Shown here piece by piece: positions 6,935 through 14,460 of a stretch of DNA of 64,000 nt. The notes under the pieces are model-generated. The model saw nothing but the letters and a program-made list of their open reading frames with translations. It was not told where the DNA came from and did no database searches. The stretch is from IMG/VR virus record IMGVR_UViG_3300040801_001572, positions 1 to 64,000 of that record; one strand, 5' to 3'. The number at the start of each line of letters is the position of its first letter. Position 1 is the stretch's first letter. The stretch comes from a virus. Position numbers and translations under genes: made by a program.

Positions 6935-7453
6935 ATGGTCAAAGTAGTACTCACATCAACACCTTGCACTGACGTCGAGACGATCACTGTCAAGGTGCCC
7001 AAAGGCAAGAAGCCGACAGTTGCACTGCTCAAGGATGCAGTGAGCAAGGATAAGTGGAAAGAGATCCACGCTGCATCTGACGAGCTGCGTAAAGCTGGCA
7101 ATACACTTGCCGCTGCGTTTGCTGAGGTTCACAACGGCAAGAAGTACGACGACGAACTCAGCGGTGAGCTCACTGTTGCCCTGGACGAGATGATTGCTCC
7201 TCCGGTGCCCAAAGTGAAAGTCAAAGTCGGCAAGAAGAAGGACGGCACTACTGGTCCTGTTGCCGCTGACAAGAAGCCTGCTGCTACTAAGCCCAAAGGC
7301 AAGAGTGTAGCTGCGCAGGTTCGCGAGATGATCAAGGACAACCCCAAGCTGGGTATCCCCGAACTGATCGAACTGGTAGTCAAAGAAGGACTGCTGCCCG
7401 AAGGACGCGCCAAGGTGTATGTGCGCGAGAACGTGAAGAGGGTACGAGGATGA
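6935..7453 (+). CDS. Lys-rich two-part protein, probable nucleic-acid binding; 172 aa
   Basis: An N-terminal domain (residues 1-85) is followed by a Lys/Pro/Ala linker and a C-terminal module (about 123-172) with REMIKDNPKLGIPELIELVV then YVRENVKRV. The tail module looks like a small helix-turn-helix. The layout of a compact domain plus basic linker matches the other basic proteins of this region, but sequence identity is low. Confidence 0.75.
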   Translation: MVKVVLTSTPCTDVETITVKVPKGKKPTVALLKDAVSKDKWKEIHAASDELRKAGNTLAAAFAEVHNGKKYDDELSGELTVALDEMIAPPVPKVKVKVGKKKDGTTGPVAADKKPAATKPKGKSVAAQVREMIKDNPKLGIPELIELVVKEGLLPEGRAKVYVRENVKRVRG

Positions 7454-7743
7454 GAAAGACCTGCCACGGTTGCCCTCACTTGCAGGTGCATCGTTTCGCC
7501 TTCATGGGTGTTATGCCCAGTTGTGGCGCTGTCGAAGAACCTTTCATTGTCCCCCATCGCAGCGAACTACAGTCGATGGCCGAAGCTGCATCCGACCAGG
7601 AGTACGAAGTTACGTACTGGCGAGTGCCGGAGGATTGTCCGCTGAGTGCATCTGAGGTGCACAAGAGCAAAGACAAGGCGCCTGTCAGTGATTGGCAATT
7701 GGTCACACTGCGTCTAGGTGACGTAGAGGAGTACACACCGTGA
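7450..7743 (+). CDS. hypothetical Cys-containing protein, 97 aa
   Basis: ATGA overlap start. Cysteines at CHGCPH near the N-terminus, C25 and C62 could form a metal site; a treble-clef-like site is possible but unproven. Followed by a GTGA-coupled gene. Confidence 0.7.
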   Translation: MRKTCHGCPHLQVHRFAFMGVMPSCGAVEEPFIVPHRSELQSMAEAASDQEYEVTYWRVPEDCPLSASEVHKSKDKAPVSDWQLVTLRLGDVEEYTP

Positions 7744-7907
7744 AGTGCTATGTTGTGCAGCTGGCCGTGCAAGGAACGACCGAAGAACGAGTCGAGGCAA
7801 ACTCCGAAGCTGAAGCCAAGCAATTGGCCATCGAAGAAGCACGGCTTTCTCTTGATCACGCCAATGCCCGTGTCATCGACATTCAAGTCGAAGGAGACGA
7901 CGAATGA
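7740..7907 (+). CDS. hypothetical protein, 55 aa
   Basis: GTG start in a GTGA overlap and ATGA overlap with the next gene. Beta-alpha-beta look: KCYVVQLAVQG, a helix rich in Glu/Ala, then ARVIDIQVEG. Similar small DNA-modification or dsRNA-like folds exist, but nothing specific can be said. Confidence 0.65.
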   Translation: MKCYVVQLAVQGTTEERVEANSEAEAKQLAIEEARLSLDHANARVIDIQVEGDDE

Positions 7908-8125
7908 AGCGCTACTGGGACAAACCGAAGTACTTTACCTGGGAAACACGATGGTTCCTGCTCCAGATCGGAATCTCCGGTGACTGGCTGTGGTCGAACA
8001 CACAGACTGCTACTGCATTCGAGAAACGTACTCACTACTTCACGATCAGTAAAGTATCGCGTGGTGACCTCACTGCTGTGAGCGTGATCATTCTTCCAGT
8101 GAGCATCATGTTTGGCCTAGTTTAA
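7904..8125 (+). CDS. hypothetical protein with C-terminal hydrophobic segment, 73 aa
   Basis: ATGA overlap start. Trp/Tyr-rich N-terminal half and a hydrophobic C-terminus (AVSVIILPVSIMFGLV) that could anchor it in the membrane. Last gene of the 6881 unit. Confidence 0.7.
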   Translation: MKRYWDKPKYFTWETRWFLLQIGISGDWLWSNTQTATAFEKRTHYFTISKVSRGDLTAVSVIILPVSIMFGLV

Positions 8126-8127
8126 GG

Positions 8128-8156
8128 TTGACATCTCCATCCAACTGTCGTACACT
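8128..8156 (+). promoter_or_regulatory. sigma-70-type early promoter
   Basis: TTGACA, 17 bp with TCTCCATCCAACTG, TACACT; leader CACAGTTAGATAAGAGGA, almost the same as that at 3620-3645. Confidence 0.85.
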
Positions 8157-8184
8157 GTGCACAGTTAGATAAGAGGACAGACTC

Positions 8185-8787
8185 ATGCGCAACACGCTCG
8201 CTATTGAACTAATTACCAACGTGATGCAGGAGATACCTGCTGACCGTGCCCAGTCACTGCTGCAGGCCACTGTGAACTTCCTCGCTGTAGCAGAGAAAGA
8301 GAACCTTGCACATTTGCTGGTGCAGGTAGAAAGCCTGGAAGATGCATTCAGCGACATTCTCATCAACCGTGACAAGCTGCTGTCCGAGAAGGCGCCGGTG
8401 GTAGACATGCGTGGCTTCCCGCACATTGGCATGCCTGGAACCGGCAAGCATGAGCGTGTCACCGGGCTGTTCAAGACTGCTGGCATCGCTTCGCTGATCA
8501 CGAATTTCTACGACCTTGCCAGCGAGAACGACTCTACGGAGTACACCCTGGACGACTTCAACACTCGCATCGGTGATCAGCTGCGCAGTGCCGCTGAAGA
8601 TCTGGAAGACGGTGGCGGAGCGAGTTTCGATATGACTGACGTACATTTTGACGTCGAGGACGAGCTGGTACGCTCGGAACTTAACCAGGCCATGCACCGT
8701 GTTACCCACGCGATCATGATTGCCCTCCGCGAACGGGACGAAAGGAACATCCTGGACGCCCTTAACATGATGGGCGAGTCCGAATAA
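8185..8787 (+). CDS. hypothetical helical protein, 200 aa
   Basis: Single-gene unit. Mostly alpha-helical and acidic, with a short Gly/Pro break at FPHIGMPGTGKHERVTG (about residues 75-91). That break resembles a loop but is not a Walker A motif, since no GxxxxGK[ST] fits. Not recognised. Confidence 0.8.
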   Translation: MRNTLAIELITNVMQEIPADRAQSLLQATVNFLAVAEKENLAHLLVQVESLEDAFSDILINRDKLLSEKAPVVDMRGFPHIGMPGTGKHERVTGLFKTAGIASLITNFYDLASENDSTEYTLDDFNTRIGDQLRSAAEDLEDGGGASFDMTDVHFDVEDELVRSELNQAMHRVTHAIMIALRERDERNILDALNMMGESE

Positions 8788-8790
8788 CGG

Positions 8791-8819
8791 TTGACATTTC
8801 CATCCAACTGTCATACTAT
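8791..8819 (+). promoter_or_regulatory. sigma-70-type early promoter
   Basis: TTGACA, 17 bp with TTTCCATCCAACTG, TACTAT; leader AGTTAGTTAGGAG. Confidence 0.88.
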
Positions 8820-8846
8820 ATACGCAGTTAGTTAGGAGATTGCAAC

Positions 8847-9332
8847 ATGTTTGAGATTACCCAAGACCCCAAAGCTGCCGGACAACACTGGCCCGACGTT
8901 TCATACCGCGGCCACAACCTGTTCGACATCTACTGCGACGATAAAGAGATCGGAGACCTGATCAGTGATCAAGGTAACGGCCTTGACATTGACTGTCAGG
9001 AAAGCTACCTGGGTTACATTCCCGACGAGGACTGCTTCCTGTCTGGCTGGGACTGCTGGTACGACGATTCCAACGACTGCGATCACTGCTGGGGCGAAAC
9101 TGTCGACGAGGACACCGGTGAAGAGTGTACCCACTGTGATGGCAACGGTTACCTCGAAAGCGAGGACAGCGAGAACTTCAAAGGCTGCATGGCCAAGTTC
9201 GTGATAGACGACACAGGCAAGCTTTGTGTGCTCGAGATCATCCAGACCCACGGGCGCATGGTGTACTCGGACGATGTGCTAGCAGCCATGCACACTCGAT
9301 ACCCATCGTTGGTTGACCTTCGGTTGGATTGA
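8847..9332 (+). CDS. acidic protein with DnaJ-like Cys motifs, 161 aa
   Basis: Very acidic, with a central Cys cluster CDHCWGE and CTHCDGNG (about residues 75-95), the CxxCxGxG half-repeats of a DnaJ-type zinc finger. There is one pair of repeats, enough for a single zinc site. Flanking segments are not recognised. The next promoter starts within its 3' end. Confidence 0.8.
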   Translation: MFEITQDPKAAGQHWPDVSYRGHNLFDIYCDDKEIGDLISDQGNGLDIDCQESYLGYIPDEDCFLSGWDCWYDDSNDCDHCWGETVDEDTGEECTHCDGNGYLESEDSENFKGCMAKFVIDDTGKLCVLEIIQTHGRMVYSDDVLAAMHTRYPSLVDLRLD

Positions 9333-9341
9333 TCGTATACT
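9313..9341 (+). promoter_or_regulatory. sigma-70-type early promoter
   Basis: TTGACC, 17 bp containing GGTTGGAT (the spacer element in inverted orientation), TATACT; leader GTTAGTTAGGAC. Confidence 0.8.
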
Positions 9342-9373
9342 GTGTGGGTTAGTTAGGACAACGGAGCAACACA

Positions 9374-9703
9374 ATGAACTACCTTCCTGTTAATGTATAC
9401 GGTGTACAGTCGGACAACACCTTTCTGTGCAGCGACAGCTCAAACTGTGGTGTGACCCTTACCCATCGTGACAAGCTGGTCGTGCCGCATGTCAGGGGCC
9501 AGTACACGGAGCAAGACGTCAAGGAACGTGGCATGGTCATCCTGGAACTGATGGAACCTGCTTTCCCTGGTTGCCCTCCGCGCTTCAAGCCTCAGGGCAT
9601 CGCAGGCCACGCAATGTTTGGTGGTCGCTACGTGATGGGTGACAGCCGGTTCACTGAGGCGTACAGTAAGCAGCCTGTCCAGGTACACGATCGGGTGGAG
9701 TAA
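9374..9703 (+). CDS. hypothetical protein, 109 aa
   Basis: ATG behind ACGGAGCAACACA. Mixed alpha/beta with a Pro/Gly-rich central part (FPGCPPRFKPQG). Single gene between a promoter and a large inverted repeat. Not recognised. Confidence 0.75.
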   Translation: MNYLPVNVYGVQSDNTFLCSDSSNCGVTLTHRDKLVVPHVRGQYTEQDVKERGMVILELMEPAFPGCPPRFKPQGIAGHAMFGGRYVMGDSRFTEAYSKQPVQVHDRVE

Positions 9704-9705
9704 TT

Positions 9706-9757
9706 CACCCGGTCCAATTTGGTCAGAGAAATTTCTCAACCAGAATTGGTCACCCGG
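9706..9757. repeat. nested inverted repeat flanked by CACCCGG direct repeats
   Basis: CACCCGG (9706-9712 and 9751-9757) brackets CCAATTTGGT (9714-9723) and ACCAGAATTGG (9739-9749), which can pair around the perfect palindrome GAGAAATTTCTC (9726-9737). No U tract follows, so it is not a standard terminator. It could be a protein-binding site or a stable RNA hairpin in the leader of the gene at 9806, for which no separate promoter is visible. Confidence 0.7.
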
Positions 9758-9805
9758 CCTAAACGGCTTAGACAAATAACCCAGGCAAGATAGGAGGCAT
9801 ACACA

Positions 9806-10018
9806 ATGATTTGGTACACTGTTATCATGCTGTGGTATGCTGTTGCCTGGGGATTCTTCCGTGCTATTGCTTGCGTATGTGCTGCTGCTGTGCTTACGTA
9901 CATGTATCCTGGTGACCACTGGCAAGTGTCAATGTACCTGTGGACTGTGCTTACTGTGCTGTGTGTAACGCCTAGTTTGCTTGCTGCTGTGGCTGCAGGA
10001 GTCTACATTGGTAAATAG
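9806..10018 (+). CDS. membrane protein, two segments, 70 aa
   Basis: ATG follows GATAGGAGGCATACACA. Almost wholly hydrophobic, with segments at about 3-33 and 43-67 and a short loop YPGDHWQVS between them. Same architecture as the large membrane-protein array at 19-23 kb, though at a separate locus. Confidence 0.75.
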   Translation: MIWYTVIMLWYAVAWGFFRAIACVCAAAVLTYMYPGDHWQVSMYLWTVLTVLCVTPSLLAAVAAGVYIGK

Positions 10019-10023
10019 CTAGT

Positions 10024-10413
10024 ATGAGCATTTCACTACTAGCTAACGTCCAAGAAACTGTCAACGCAATTGATCAAGGTCTTCGCCCAGTCGTAGACGA
10101 CGGACGCGGAGATATCTACGTACTTAATACCTCCCGCAAACAGTTCGGCAACTTAGTGTTCACGCAGTTCGATCGTAACACACTGTTTCCTATTGCTAGC
10201 TTCACAGTGAGATATGGAACTCAGCATGTAATCAACGAAGTCCTATTCGGGGCTTTCTCTAGCAGGCGACAACTCGAAGAGATCATCGACATGGAGATCC
10301 CTGGTCAGGTCCGAGAAGAGTTCGACCCACGTATCATCCCTGGTTGCACCCCTACCTTCCCAACTGAGGTTTCGGATACACAAGGTACCCCAAAGTTCAT
10401 ACAAGGTACTTGA
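10024..10413 (+). CDS. hypothetical protein, 129 aa
   Basis: ATG five bases after the previous stop, without an obvious ribosome site. Soluble alpha/beta protein with a Pro/Thr-rich tail. TGA is embedded in the following TTGACA. Confidence 0.7.
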   Translation: MSISLLANVQETVNAIDQGLRPVVDDGRGDIYVLNTSRKQFGNLVFTQFDRNTLFPIASFTVRYGTQHVINEVLFGAFSSRRQLEEIIDMEIPGQVREEFDPRIIPGCTPTFPTEVSDTQGTPKFIQGT

Positions 10414-10437
10414 CATTTCCATCCAATGTGCTATAAT
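10410..10437 (+). promoter_or_regulatory. sigma-70-type early promoter
   Basis: TTGACA, 16 bp with TTTCCATCCA, TATAAT; leader CACAGTTAGATAGGAG. Confidence 0.9.
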
Positions 10438-10465
10438 GTGGCACAGTTAGATAGGAGATGCAGAC

Positions 10466-10777
10466 ATGATACAAGTAACGCTGATAGACCAGACGATTGC
10501 GAAGAAGCGCAGTGACGTTACCTTCACTGAGATCCTCAAGTACAAGTCACACAAGCTGCGCGTTCGTATCCGTAGCAATAGCTACGACTTCCAAAACTCT
10601 GCAGTCATTGACCGGTGGGATGGCGCCAAGTGGAACGTGGTATACACTATCCCCTACACTGCGATGACCACTCCGGACGGACTGGCAACTGTACGTGAGC
10701 CTGCAACCATGCTGGGCAAATACTTCCTGGATGATCGCGAGAAGCTGGTCAAAATGGCCCTGAAAATTATTTCCTAA
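10466..10777 (+). CDS. hypothetical protein, 103 aa
   Basis: ATG behind AGGAGATGCAGAC. Basic, beta-rich N-terminal two thirds (IQVTLIDQTIA, LRVRIRSNSYDF, KWNVVYTIPY) suggest a beta-sandwich. Single-gene cassette. Function unknown. Confidence 0.75.
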   Translation: MIQVTLIDQTIAKKRSDVTFTEILKYKSHKLRVRIRSNSYDFQNSAVIDRWDGAKWNVVYTIPYTAMTTPDGLATVREPATMLGKYFLDDREKLVKMALKIIS

Positions 10778-10782
10778 AAGGG

Positions 10783-10811
10783 TTGACTTTCAATCCTAGT
10801 GAAGGCATAAT
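10783..10811 (+). promoter_or_regulatory. sigma-70-type early promoter
   Basis: TTGACT, 17 bp, CATAAT. The predicted transcript begins immediately before a small hairpin. Confidence 0.75.
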
Positions 10812-10819
10812 GTGTTTGT

Positions 10820-10835
10820 TGGCTGTTAGGAGCCA
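10820..10835 (+). promoter_or_regulatory. 5'-terminal mRNA hairpin, GTTAGG loop
   Basis: TGGCT-GTTAGG-AGCCA at the predicted 5' end of the mRNA. The leader at 15698-15713 has the same loop with a compensated stem (TAGCT/AGCTA). A second ribosome site, CACAGGAG, follows and serves the ATG. Probably an mRNA-stabilising structure. Confidence 0.7.
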
Positions 10836-10856
10836 GCGACACACAGGAGAAAGAAC

Positions 10857-11165
10857 ATGTTGCAAGAAATTCGCGTACAGATCAACGAAGCTGGTGACTA
10901 CTTTACCACTACGCCGTTCCAGCTGAGCCAGTGGCGCACTGGACTGAAGCTGGAGCACGAGACGGGCATGTCACTGTCACGTGGCCAGAAGGTATCAACG
11001 CACCTGCGCAAGCTGTTTGGCTGGAAGCGTTCAGTCAAGATCAGCACCATGTACAATGCGGTATGCCAGATCCAGAAGGACGTTGACGAGTCGCTGGGCC
11101 TGGAGCCGCGTGAGTTCCCCAAGCTGGGCCAGTACTGGAAAGACAAGCAAGAGAGCGCCGCTTAG
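10857..11165 (+). CDS. small basic protein of the A-TMYN family, 102 aa
   Basis: Residues about 42-70 (LSRGQKVSTHLRKLFGWK then ISTMYNAVCQIQKD) match the motif in the products at 5190 and 11680. Basic and helical; probable nucleic-acid binding, by charge. The hairpin leader and good ribosome site suggest strong expression. Confidence 0.75.
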   Translation: MLQEIRVQINEAGDYFTTTPFQLSQWRTGLKLEHETGMSLSRGQKVSTHLRKLFGWKRSVKISTMYNAVCQIQKDVDESLGLEPREFPKLGQYWKDKQESAA

Positions 11166-11193
11166 GCGCTCCACTCCCCAGGAGGATTCCAAA

Positions 11194-11496
11194 ATGGAAA
11201 TGGATTCACGAGACATCGGTCTGATGATCGTTGGTGTGCAAGAAGGCGTCTCAGTAACTGTGTGGCGACCTGGTACTAGCACTGTGCTGATCAAGGACCC
11301 TGTGACCTGGGTGGACCTGGACTGCTTCTCGGTTGACACGGAGATGACTCCGGACGAGATGATTCGCTACGTTGGCGAACGCATCCAGGAAGCCGATGAC
11401 CTGTGCGACGATGGTCAGCCCACCGAGTACGAAGAGTGGCAAGACTTCCACGGTGGTGACGATTGGGACCACGGCCAGTTCAACGACGGTTGCTGA
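11194..11496 (+). CDS. hypothetical acidic protein, 100 aa
   Basis: The start is the ATG at 11194 behind CCCAGGAGG. Contains VWRPGTSTVLI, which recurs as FWRPGTTTVYM in the product at 12902, followed in both by an acidic segment and a helix, so the two are probably paralogues. Acidic, Trp-rich C-terminus. Function unknown. Confidence 0.75.
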   Translation: MEMDSRDIGLMIVGVQEGVSVTVWRPGTSTVLIKDPVTWVDLDCFSVDTEMTPDEMIRYVGERIQEADDLCDDGQPTEYEEWQDFHGGDDWDHGQFNDGC

Positions 11497-11558
11497 GGGG
11501 TTGACTTTTGGATGGATTAGTGCTAAAGGATTGGCTGGAAAATAATTTAAATTTCTGG

Positions 11559-11587
11559 TTGACGAAAGGCACAAGTTTCCATATAAT
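11559..11587 (+). promoter_or_regulatory. sigma-70-type promoter with decayed upstream copy
   Basis: TTGACG, 17 bp ending TTTCC, TATAAT. A second TTGACT lies at 11501 without a usable -10, followed by TTTGGATGGA, the spacer element inverted. The transcript leader (11594-11679) starts with GAAAG..CTTTC and GGGC..GCCC hairpins. Confidence 0.8.
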
Positions 11588-11679
11588 TGTTTTTGAAAGT
11601 TAGGCATACACTGCTTTCAGGGCGTTGCGCTAGGCCCATACTAAACTAGACGCACTGACATATATCAGAGGAGATCACT

Positions 11680-12039
11680 ATGTCAAAGGCAAAAACCAAG
11701 CGCGAGATCGCTAACGGTGTTTTCAACAAGGCTCTGCCCACCCGCGAGAAAGTCGGTGATCGCAAGTTTCGCCAGAACGTCCTGGTAGCGATCGAGAAGC
11801 GCACTGGCGCCACTCGTCCGCAGGCTGCTACGCTGTACAACTTCGCCAAGAAGACTGCTGTTGCTGCCGGCCTGACCCCCGACTTCAGCCGCTCTGCCAA
11901 CACTGCCAATGTACCCCAGCCCGCCGAAGGCGACAACTGGAAGGCCGTGGACAAGGAGTCCGGCGAGATCCTGGGATACGGTCCGAGCCGCGCCAAGACC
12001 CGCGCTGCCTTCGAAGGTGCAACCGTCAGCAAGATCTAA
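11680..12039 (+). CDS. small basic protein of the A-TMYN family, 119 aa
   Basis: Strong ribosome site AGAGGAGATCACT. Residues about 25-70 hold KFRQNVLVAIEKRTGAT then PQAATLYNFAKK, the shared block of this family. The C-terminal half is different: WKAVDKESGEILGYGPSRAK looks like a compact beta hairpin domain. Likely DNA/RNA binding (inference). An intrinsic terminator follows. Confidence 0.8.
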   Translation: MSKAKTKREIANGVFNKALPTREKVGDRKFRQNVLVAIEKRTGATRPQAATLYNFAKKTAVAAGLTPDFSRSANTANVPQPAEGDNWKAVDKESGEILGYGPSRAKTRAAFEGATVSKI

Positions 12040-12064
12040 CGCTGTCGGCCATCCAGGTCTTACA

Positions 12065-12087
12065 GGGCTCTTCGGGGCCCTTTTTTT
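12065..12087 (+). terminator. intrinsic terminator
   Basis: GGGCTC-TTCG-GGGCCC with UUCG tetraloop and seven T. Confidence 0.93.
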
Positions 12088-12147
12088 ATGGCCCCACTTG
12101 GTTGACATTCCATTCAAAAGATAGTAAGCATGGTTGGAAATTAATGG

Positions 12148-12175
12148 TTGACTTTCAACCTGCTGAATGTATACT
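12148..12175 (+). promoter_or_regulatory. sigma-70-type promoter with decayed upstream copy
   Basis: TTGACT, 16 bp, TATACT; leader AGTTAGGTAGGAG. An earlier TTGACATTCCATTCA at 12102 keeps the -35 and spacer element but lacks a good -10. Confidence 0.82.
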
Positions 12176-12203
12176 AGTGGACAGTTAGGTAGGAGATGCA
12201 GAC

Positions 12204-12425
12204 ATGAGTTTAGACCTCGTTATTAAGTACAAAGCGCACAACGAACGCATCACGCAGATTCGTGACCTTGCTGCTGAAGCTGTGTTGCTTGAAGAAGCTG
12301 CTATACAAGCTGAGCGCAAGTTCGACCACGAGAAGGCGGAAGAGCTGCGCCACGACAAGCGCAATGCACAGAGCTTGATCGGTATGCTGGTCATTAACTC
12401 ACTCAAGGAACAAGGAGAGCTGTAA
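12204..12425 (+). CDS. hypothetical helical protein, 73 aa
   Basis: Behind GTAGGAGATGCAGAC. Continuous amphipathic helix, Glu/Ala/Lys-rich, probably coiled coil over residues 10-55. TAATG overlap with the next gene. Not recognised. Confidence 0.75.
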   Translation: MSLDLVIKYKAHNERITQIRDLAAEAVLLEEAAIQAERKFDHEKAEELRHDKRNAQSLIGMLVINSLKEQGEL

Positions 12426-12682
12426 TGGGCGCTGACACGTTCACAGCTACCGAAGCGGAAGTCGAGAAAGCTCGCATCGGGATCGAGATGCAGGCTCAGG
12501 CCGCTGGGTTGGATTTCGAAGACCCCAAGGTACGCCGGTTCCTGGACCAGATGATCGAGACCACCGCTGCCCACTTGGCCTGTGAGCGGTTCCAGCAAGA
12601 TGTGATCCATCGGGTCACTGCAGAAGGACACTGGTCACCCGATGGCTGCCAACACGTACACAAGCCCGAGGAGGAAGTCTAA
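12425..12682 (+). CDS. hypothetical helical protein, 85 aa
   Basis: TAATG overlap at both ends. Helical, with a His/Cys-containing C-terminus (GHWSPDGCQHVH). It could pair with the preceding coiled-coil protein. Not recognised. Confidence 0.72.
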   Translation: MGADTFTATEAEVEKARIGIEMQAQAAGLDFEDPKVRRFLDQMIETTAAHLACERFQQDVIHRVTAEGHWSPDGCQHVHKPEEEV

Positions 12683-12846
12683 TGTATTTCGCAGTCTTCC
12701 TCACAGCGGTACTGATGGCGTCCGGGTTCAAACGTTTGCCCGATCAACCGGCCCTTGTTATCGCGGTTTCTATCATCTTCCTAGCCATGTGCCGGTCGGA
12801 GTATCTGAAAGATAAGAAACGGCGTGAGATTGAAACTAGTGGTTGA
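12682..12846 (+). CDS. small membrane protein, 54 aa
   Basis: ATG in TAATG overlap. Hydrophobic stretches at about residues 2-14 and 25-38, separated by FKRLPDQP; basic C-terminal tail KDKKRREIE. TGA is embedded in the next -35 box. Confidence 0.7.
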   Translation: MYFAVFLTAVLMASGFKRLPDQPALVIAVSIIFLAMCRSEYLKDKKRREIETSG

Positions 12847-12870
12847 CATTCCATCCAACTGTGCTATACT
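12843..12870 (+). promoter_or_regulatory. sigma-70-type early promoter
   Basis: TTGACA, 16 bp with TTCCATCCAACTG, TATACT; leader ACAGTTAGGAAACGAGGAG. Confidence 0.9.
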
Positions 12871-12901
12871 AGCGGACAGTTAGGAAACGAGGAGAACTGC
12901 A

Positions 12902-13132
12902 ATGGCAACTAACATGGCAACTGGTGAAGAGATGTTTGCCGCTGGCATGATGAATCTCGGAGGGTCTGGCTGCGGTACCTACGAGTATTTCTGGAGGCCT
13001 GGAACTACCACAGTGTACATGCGCAACATTGACACCGATGACATGCGCGAGTGGGGAGAGTTTGACACTGTGCCCGAGGATGCCGAGGAAGCCGAGGTAC
13101 TCATAGAATATATGGAAGGGGACGAATGGTAA
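12902..13132 (+). CDS. hypothetical acidic protein, 76 aa
   Basis: Behind GAGGAGAACTGCA. FWRPGTTTVYM followed by an acidic helix relates it to the 11194 product. Strongly acidic C-terminus. TAATG overlap with the next gene. Confidence 0.72.
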   Translation: MATNMATGEEMFAAGMMNLGGSGCGTYEYFWRPGTTTVYMRNIDTDDMREWGEFDTVPEDAEEAEVLIEYMEGDEW

Positions 13133-13293
13133 TGGAAAAGTCTACGAAGGTACGTTACTCCACTCGTAAGTATGACGGCGATGACCAGTATAGCTGGGCA
13201 GTCTTCGCCAGCAACCAAACCCACCCCGTGGTAACGGGCTGCTCTAGATCTGAAGCGCAGTACCACAAGAAAAAGCTCGAAAAGAAAGGTTGA
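13132..13293 (+). CDS. hypothetical basic protein, 53 aa
   Basis: Starts in the TAATG overlap. Basic, with VRYSTRKYDGDDQYSWAVFA and a Lys-rich tail HKKKLEKKG. TGA is within the next TTGACA. No domain recognised. Confidence 0.65.
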   Translation: MEKSTKVRYSTRKYDGDDQYSWAVFASNQTHPVVTGCSRSEAQYHKKKLEKKG

Positions 13294-13317
13294 CATTTCC
13301 AACCAAGACGCTATACT
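13290..13317 (+). promoter_or_regulatory. sigma-70-type early promoter
   Basis: TTGACA, 16 bp with TTTCCAACCA, TATACT; leader ACAGTTAGGAAAGGAG. Confidence 0.9.
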
Positions 13318-13346
13318 AGTGGACAGTTAGGAAAGGAGCACGGAAC

Positions 13347-13775
13347 ATGAGCAACGAAGTCATCGAGCACATCAAGCAGATCAACGAAGAGAGCCGCAAG
13401 CGCATGGCCGACAACCCCAACCTGTTCATTGGTCTCCTCACTGAGGACCCCAACCACTGGGAAGAGTACAAGACCGTTGAAGAGTTCGAGGTGGCCATGG
13501 CCAAGGAGAGCTTCATTAACGTGTTCAAGAGCTACGAGGGCATCAAGCCTCGCTGGGAAGACTTCACCCACGAAGATGGTACTCCGATGACTTCCAAGGA
13601 GATCAACAAGATGACCTCCGACTTCATCGAGCGGGAGGAGAAGTGGGCACGGGAAGAGGCCGAGCGTGAAGAACGCGAAGAGCGCGAGCGTAAGGCCCGT
13701 GTAGCCAAGCAGGCTCGTGAGTGCACCCCTACACTGGGTGACGTGTTCGGTGACGTGCTGAGAGGTGCACTGTGA
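13347..13775 (+). CDS. hypothetical charged helical protein, 142 aa
   Basis: Behind AAAGGAGCACGGAAC. The C-terminal third is a long Glu/Arg helix (REEAEREEREERERKARVAK), a probable coiled coil or single alpha-helix. The N-terminal two thirds are soluble and unrecognised. GTGA overlap with the next gene. Confidence 0.77.
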   Translation: MSNEVIEHIKQINEESRKRMADNPNLFIGLLTEDPNHWEEYKTVEEFEVAMAKESFINVFKSYEGIKPRWEDFTHEDGTPMTSKEINKMTSDFIEREEKWAREEAEREEREERERKARVAKQARECTPTLGDVFGDVLRGAL

Positions 13776-14005
13776 AGACTGTAGAGGGTGTCATTGGACT
13801 GAAGGTAGCCAACGGCAGTATGTCCGTTCAGGAAGCCGACAGGATGCTGCGGCACTATCGATCAGAGCTGGCGTTCATCCAAGCTGGCAAGGACGATACC
13901 GAGATCCCCAAGTTCCCCTGGGGACTAGCATGGGCAATCACTATACCTTGGTTCGTGTTCGGTGCAGTTCACATCTTCTACTTAGTAGCGGAGTTAGTAT
14001 CATGA
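13772..14005 (+). CDS. tail-anchored small membrane protein, 77 aa
   Basis: GTG start in GTGA overlap. Soluble helical N-terminal 50 residues and a single C-terminal hydrophobic segment (GLAWAITIPWFVFGAVHIFY). Stop overlaps the next ATG. Confidence 0.72.
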   Translation: MKTVEGVIGLKVANGSMSVQEADRMLRHYRSELAFIQAGKDDTEIPKFPWGLAWAITIPWFVFGAVHIFYLVAELVS

Positions 14006-14385
14006 CCATATCCACAAAGTTTGGTAGCCGCTGGTACGAGTTCCCGAATCACAGTCAAGTCCAAGATGCATACGTGCTCTGGGGCGATGGCTGGGAGGAC
14101 GAGGAAGGTGACCAGGAGGCTTTCGAGAACGAAATGACTGCTCGAGGTATTGACTGGATCTTCGATGAGAGTGCCTTGGTGGATTCCTATGTCGACGAAG
14201 CACTGGAGGAATCGGAACTCGGGCAGCATTGCCGCTACATTGAAAGCCAGTTTGAAGGTCTGGCCCAGAGCGAAGACTATCCGATGATGCTCCAGGTGCG
14301 AGACTCCGAAGGTGGTCAGACCAACTGGCTGAATATCACGCCTCGCCAGGCCCAAAAGATCAAACAGATCCTCCGAGACGAGTAA
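14002..14385 (+). CDS. hypothetical acidic protein, 127 aa
   Basis: The ATG in the ATGA overlap (14002) is the natural start; the frame is open further upstream. Acidic and Trp-rich with helical C-terminus (ITPRQAQKIKQIL). Charge and size would suit a DNA-mimic or inhibitor, but that is only a suggestion. Confidence 0.75.
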   Translation: MTISTKFGSRWYEFPNHSQVQDAYVLWGDGWEDEEGDQEAFENEMTARGIDWIFDESALVDSYVDEALEESELGQHCRYIESQFEGLAQSEDYPMMLQVRDSEGGQTNWLNITPRQAQKIKQILRDE

Positions 14386-14404
14386 CCACTGTATAAATGT
14401 ACAG

Positions 14405-14432
14405 TTGACAAAAGTTTCCATCCTGCTATACT
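14405..14432 (+). promoter_or_regulatory. sigma-70-type early promoter
   Basis: TTGACA, 16 bp with TTTCCATCC, TATACT; leader ACAGTTAGGTAGGAG. Confidence 0.9.
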
Positions 14433-14460
14433 AGTGGACAGTTAGGTAGGAGATGAAACA

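Noticed and set aside
8185-8787. GMPGTGKHE in the 200-aa protein as a nucleotide-binding loop
   Set aside because: Residues after GK are His-Glu instead of Ser/Thr, and no Walker B follows.
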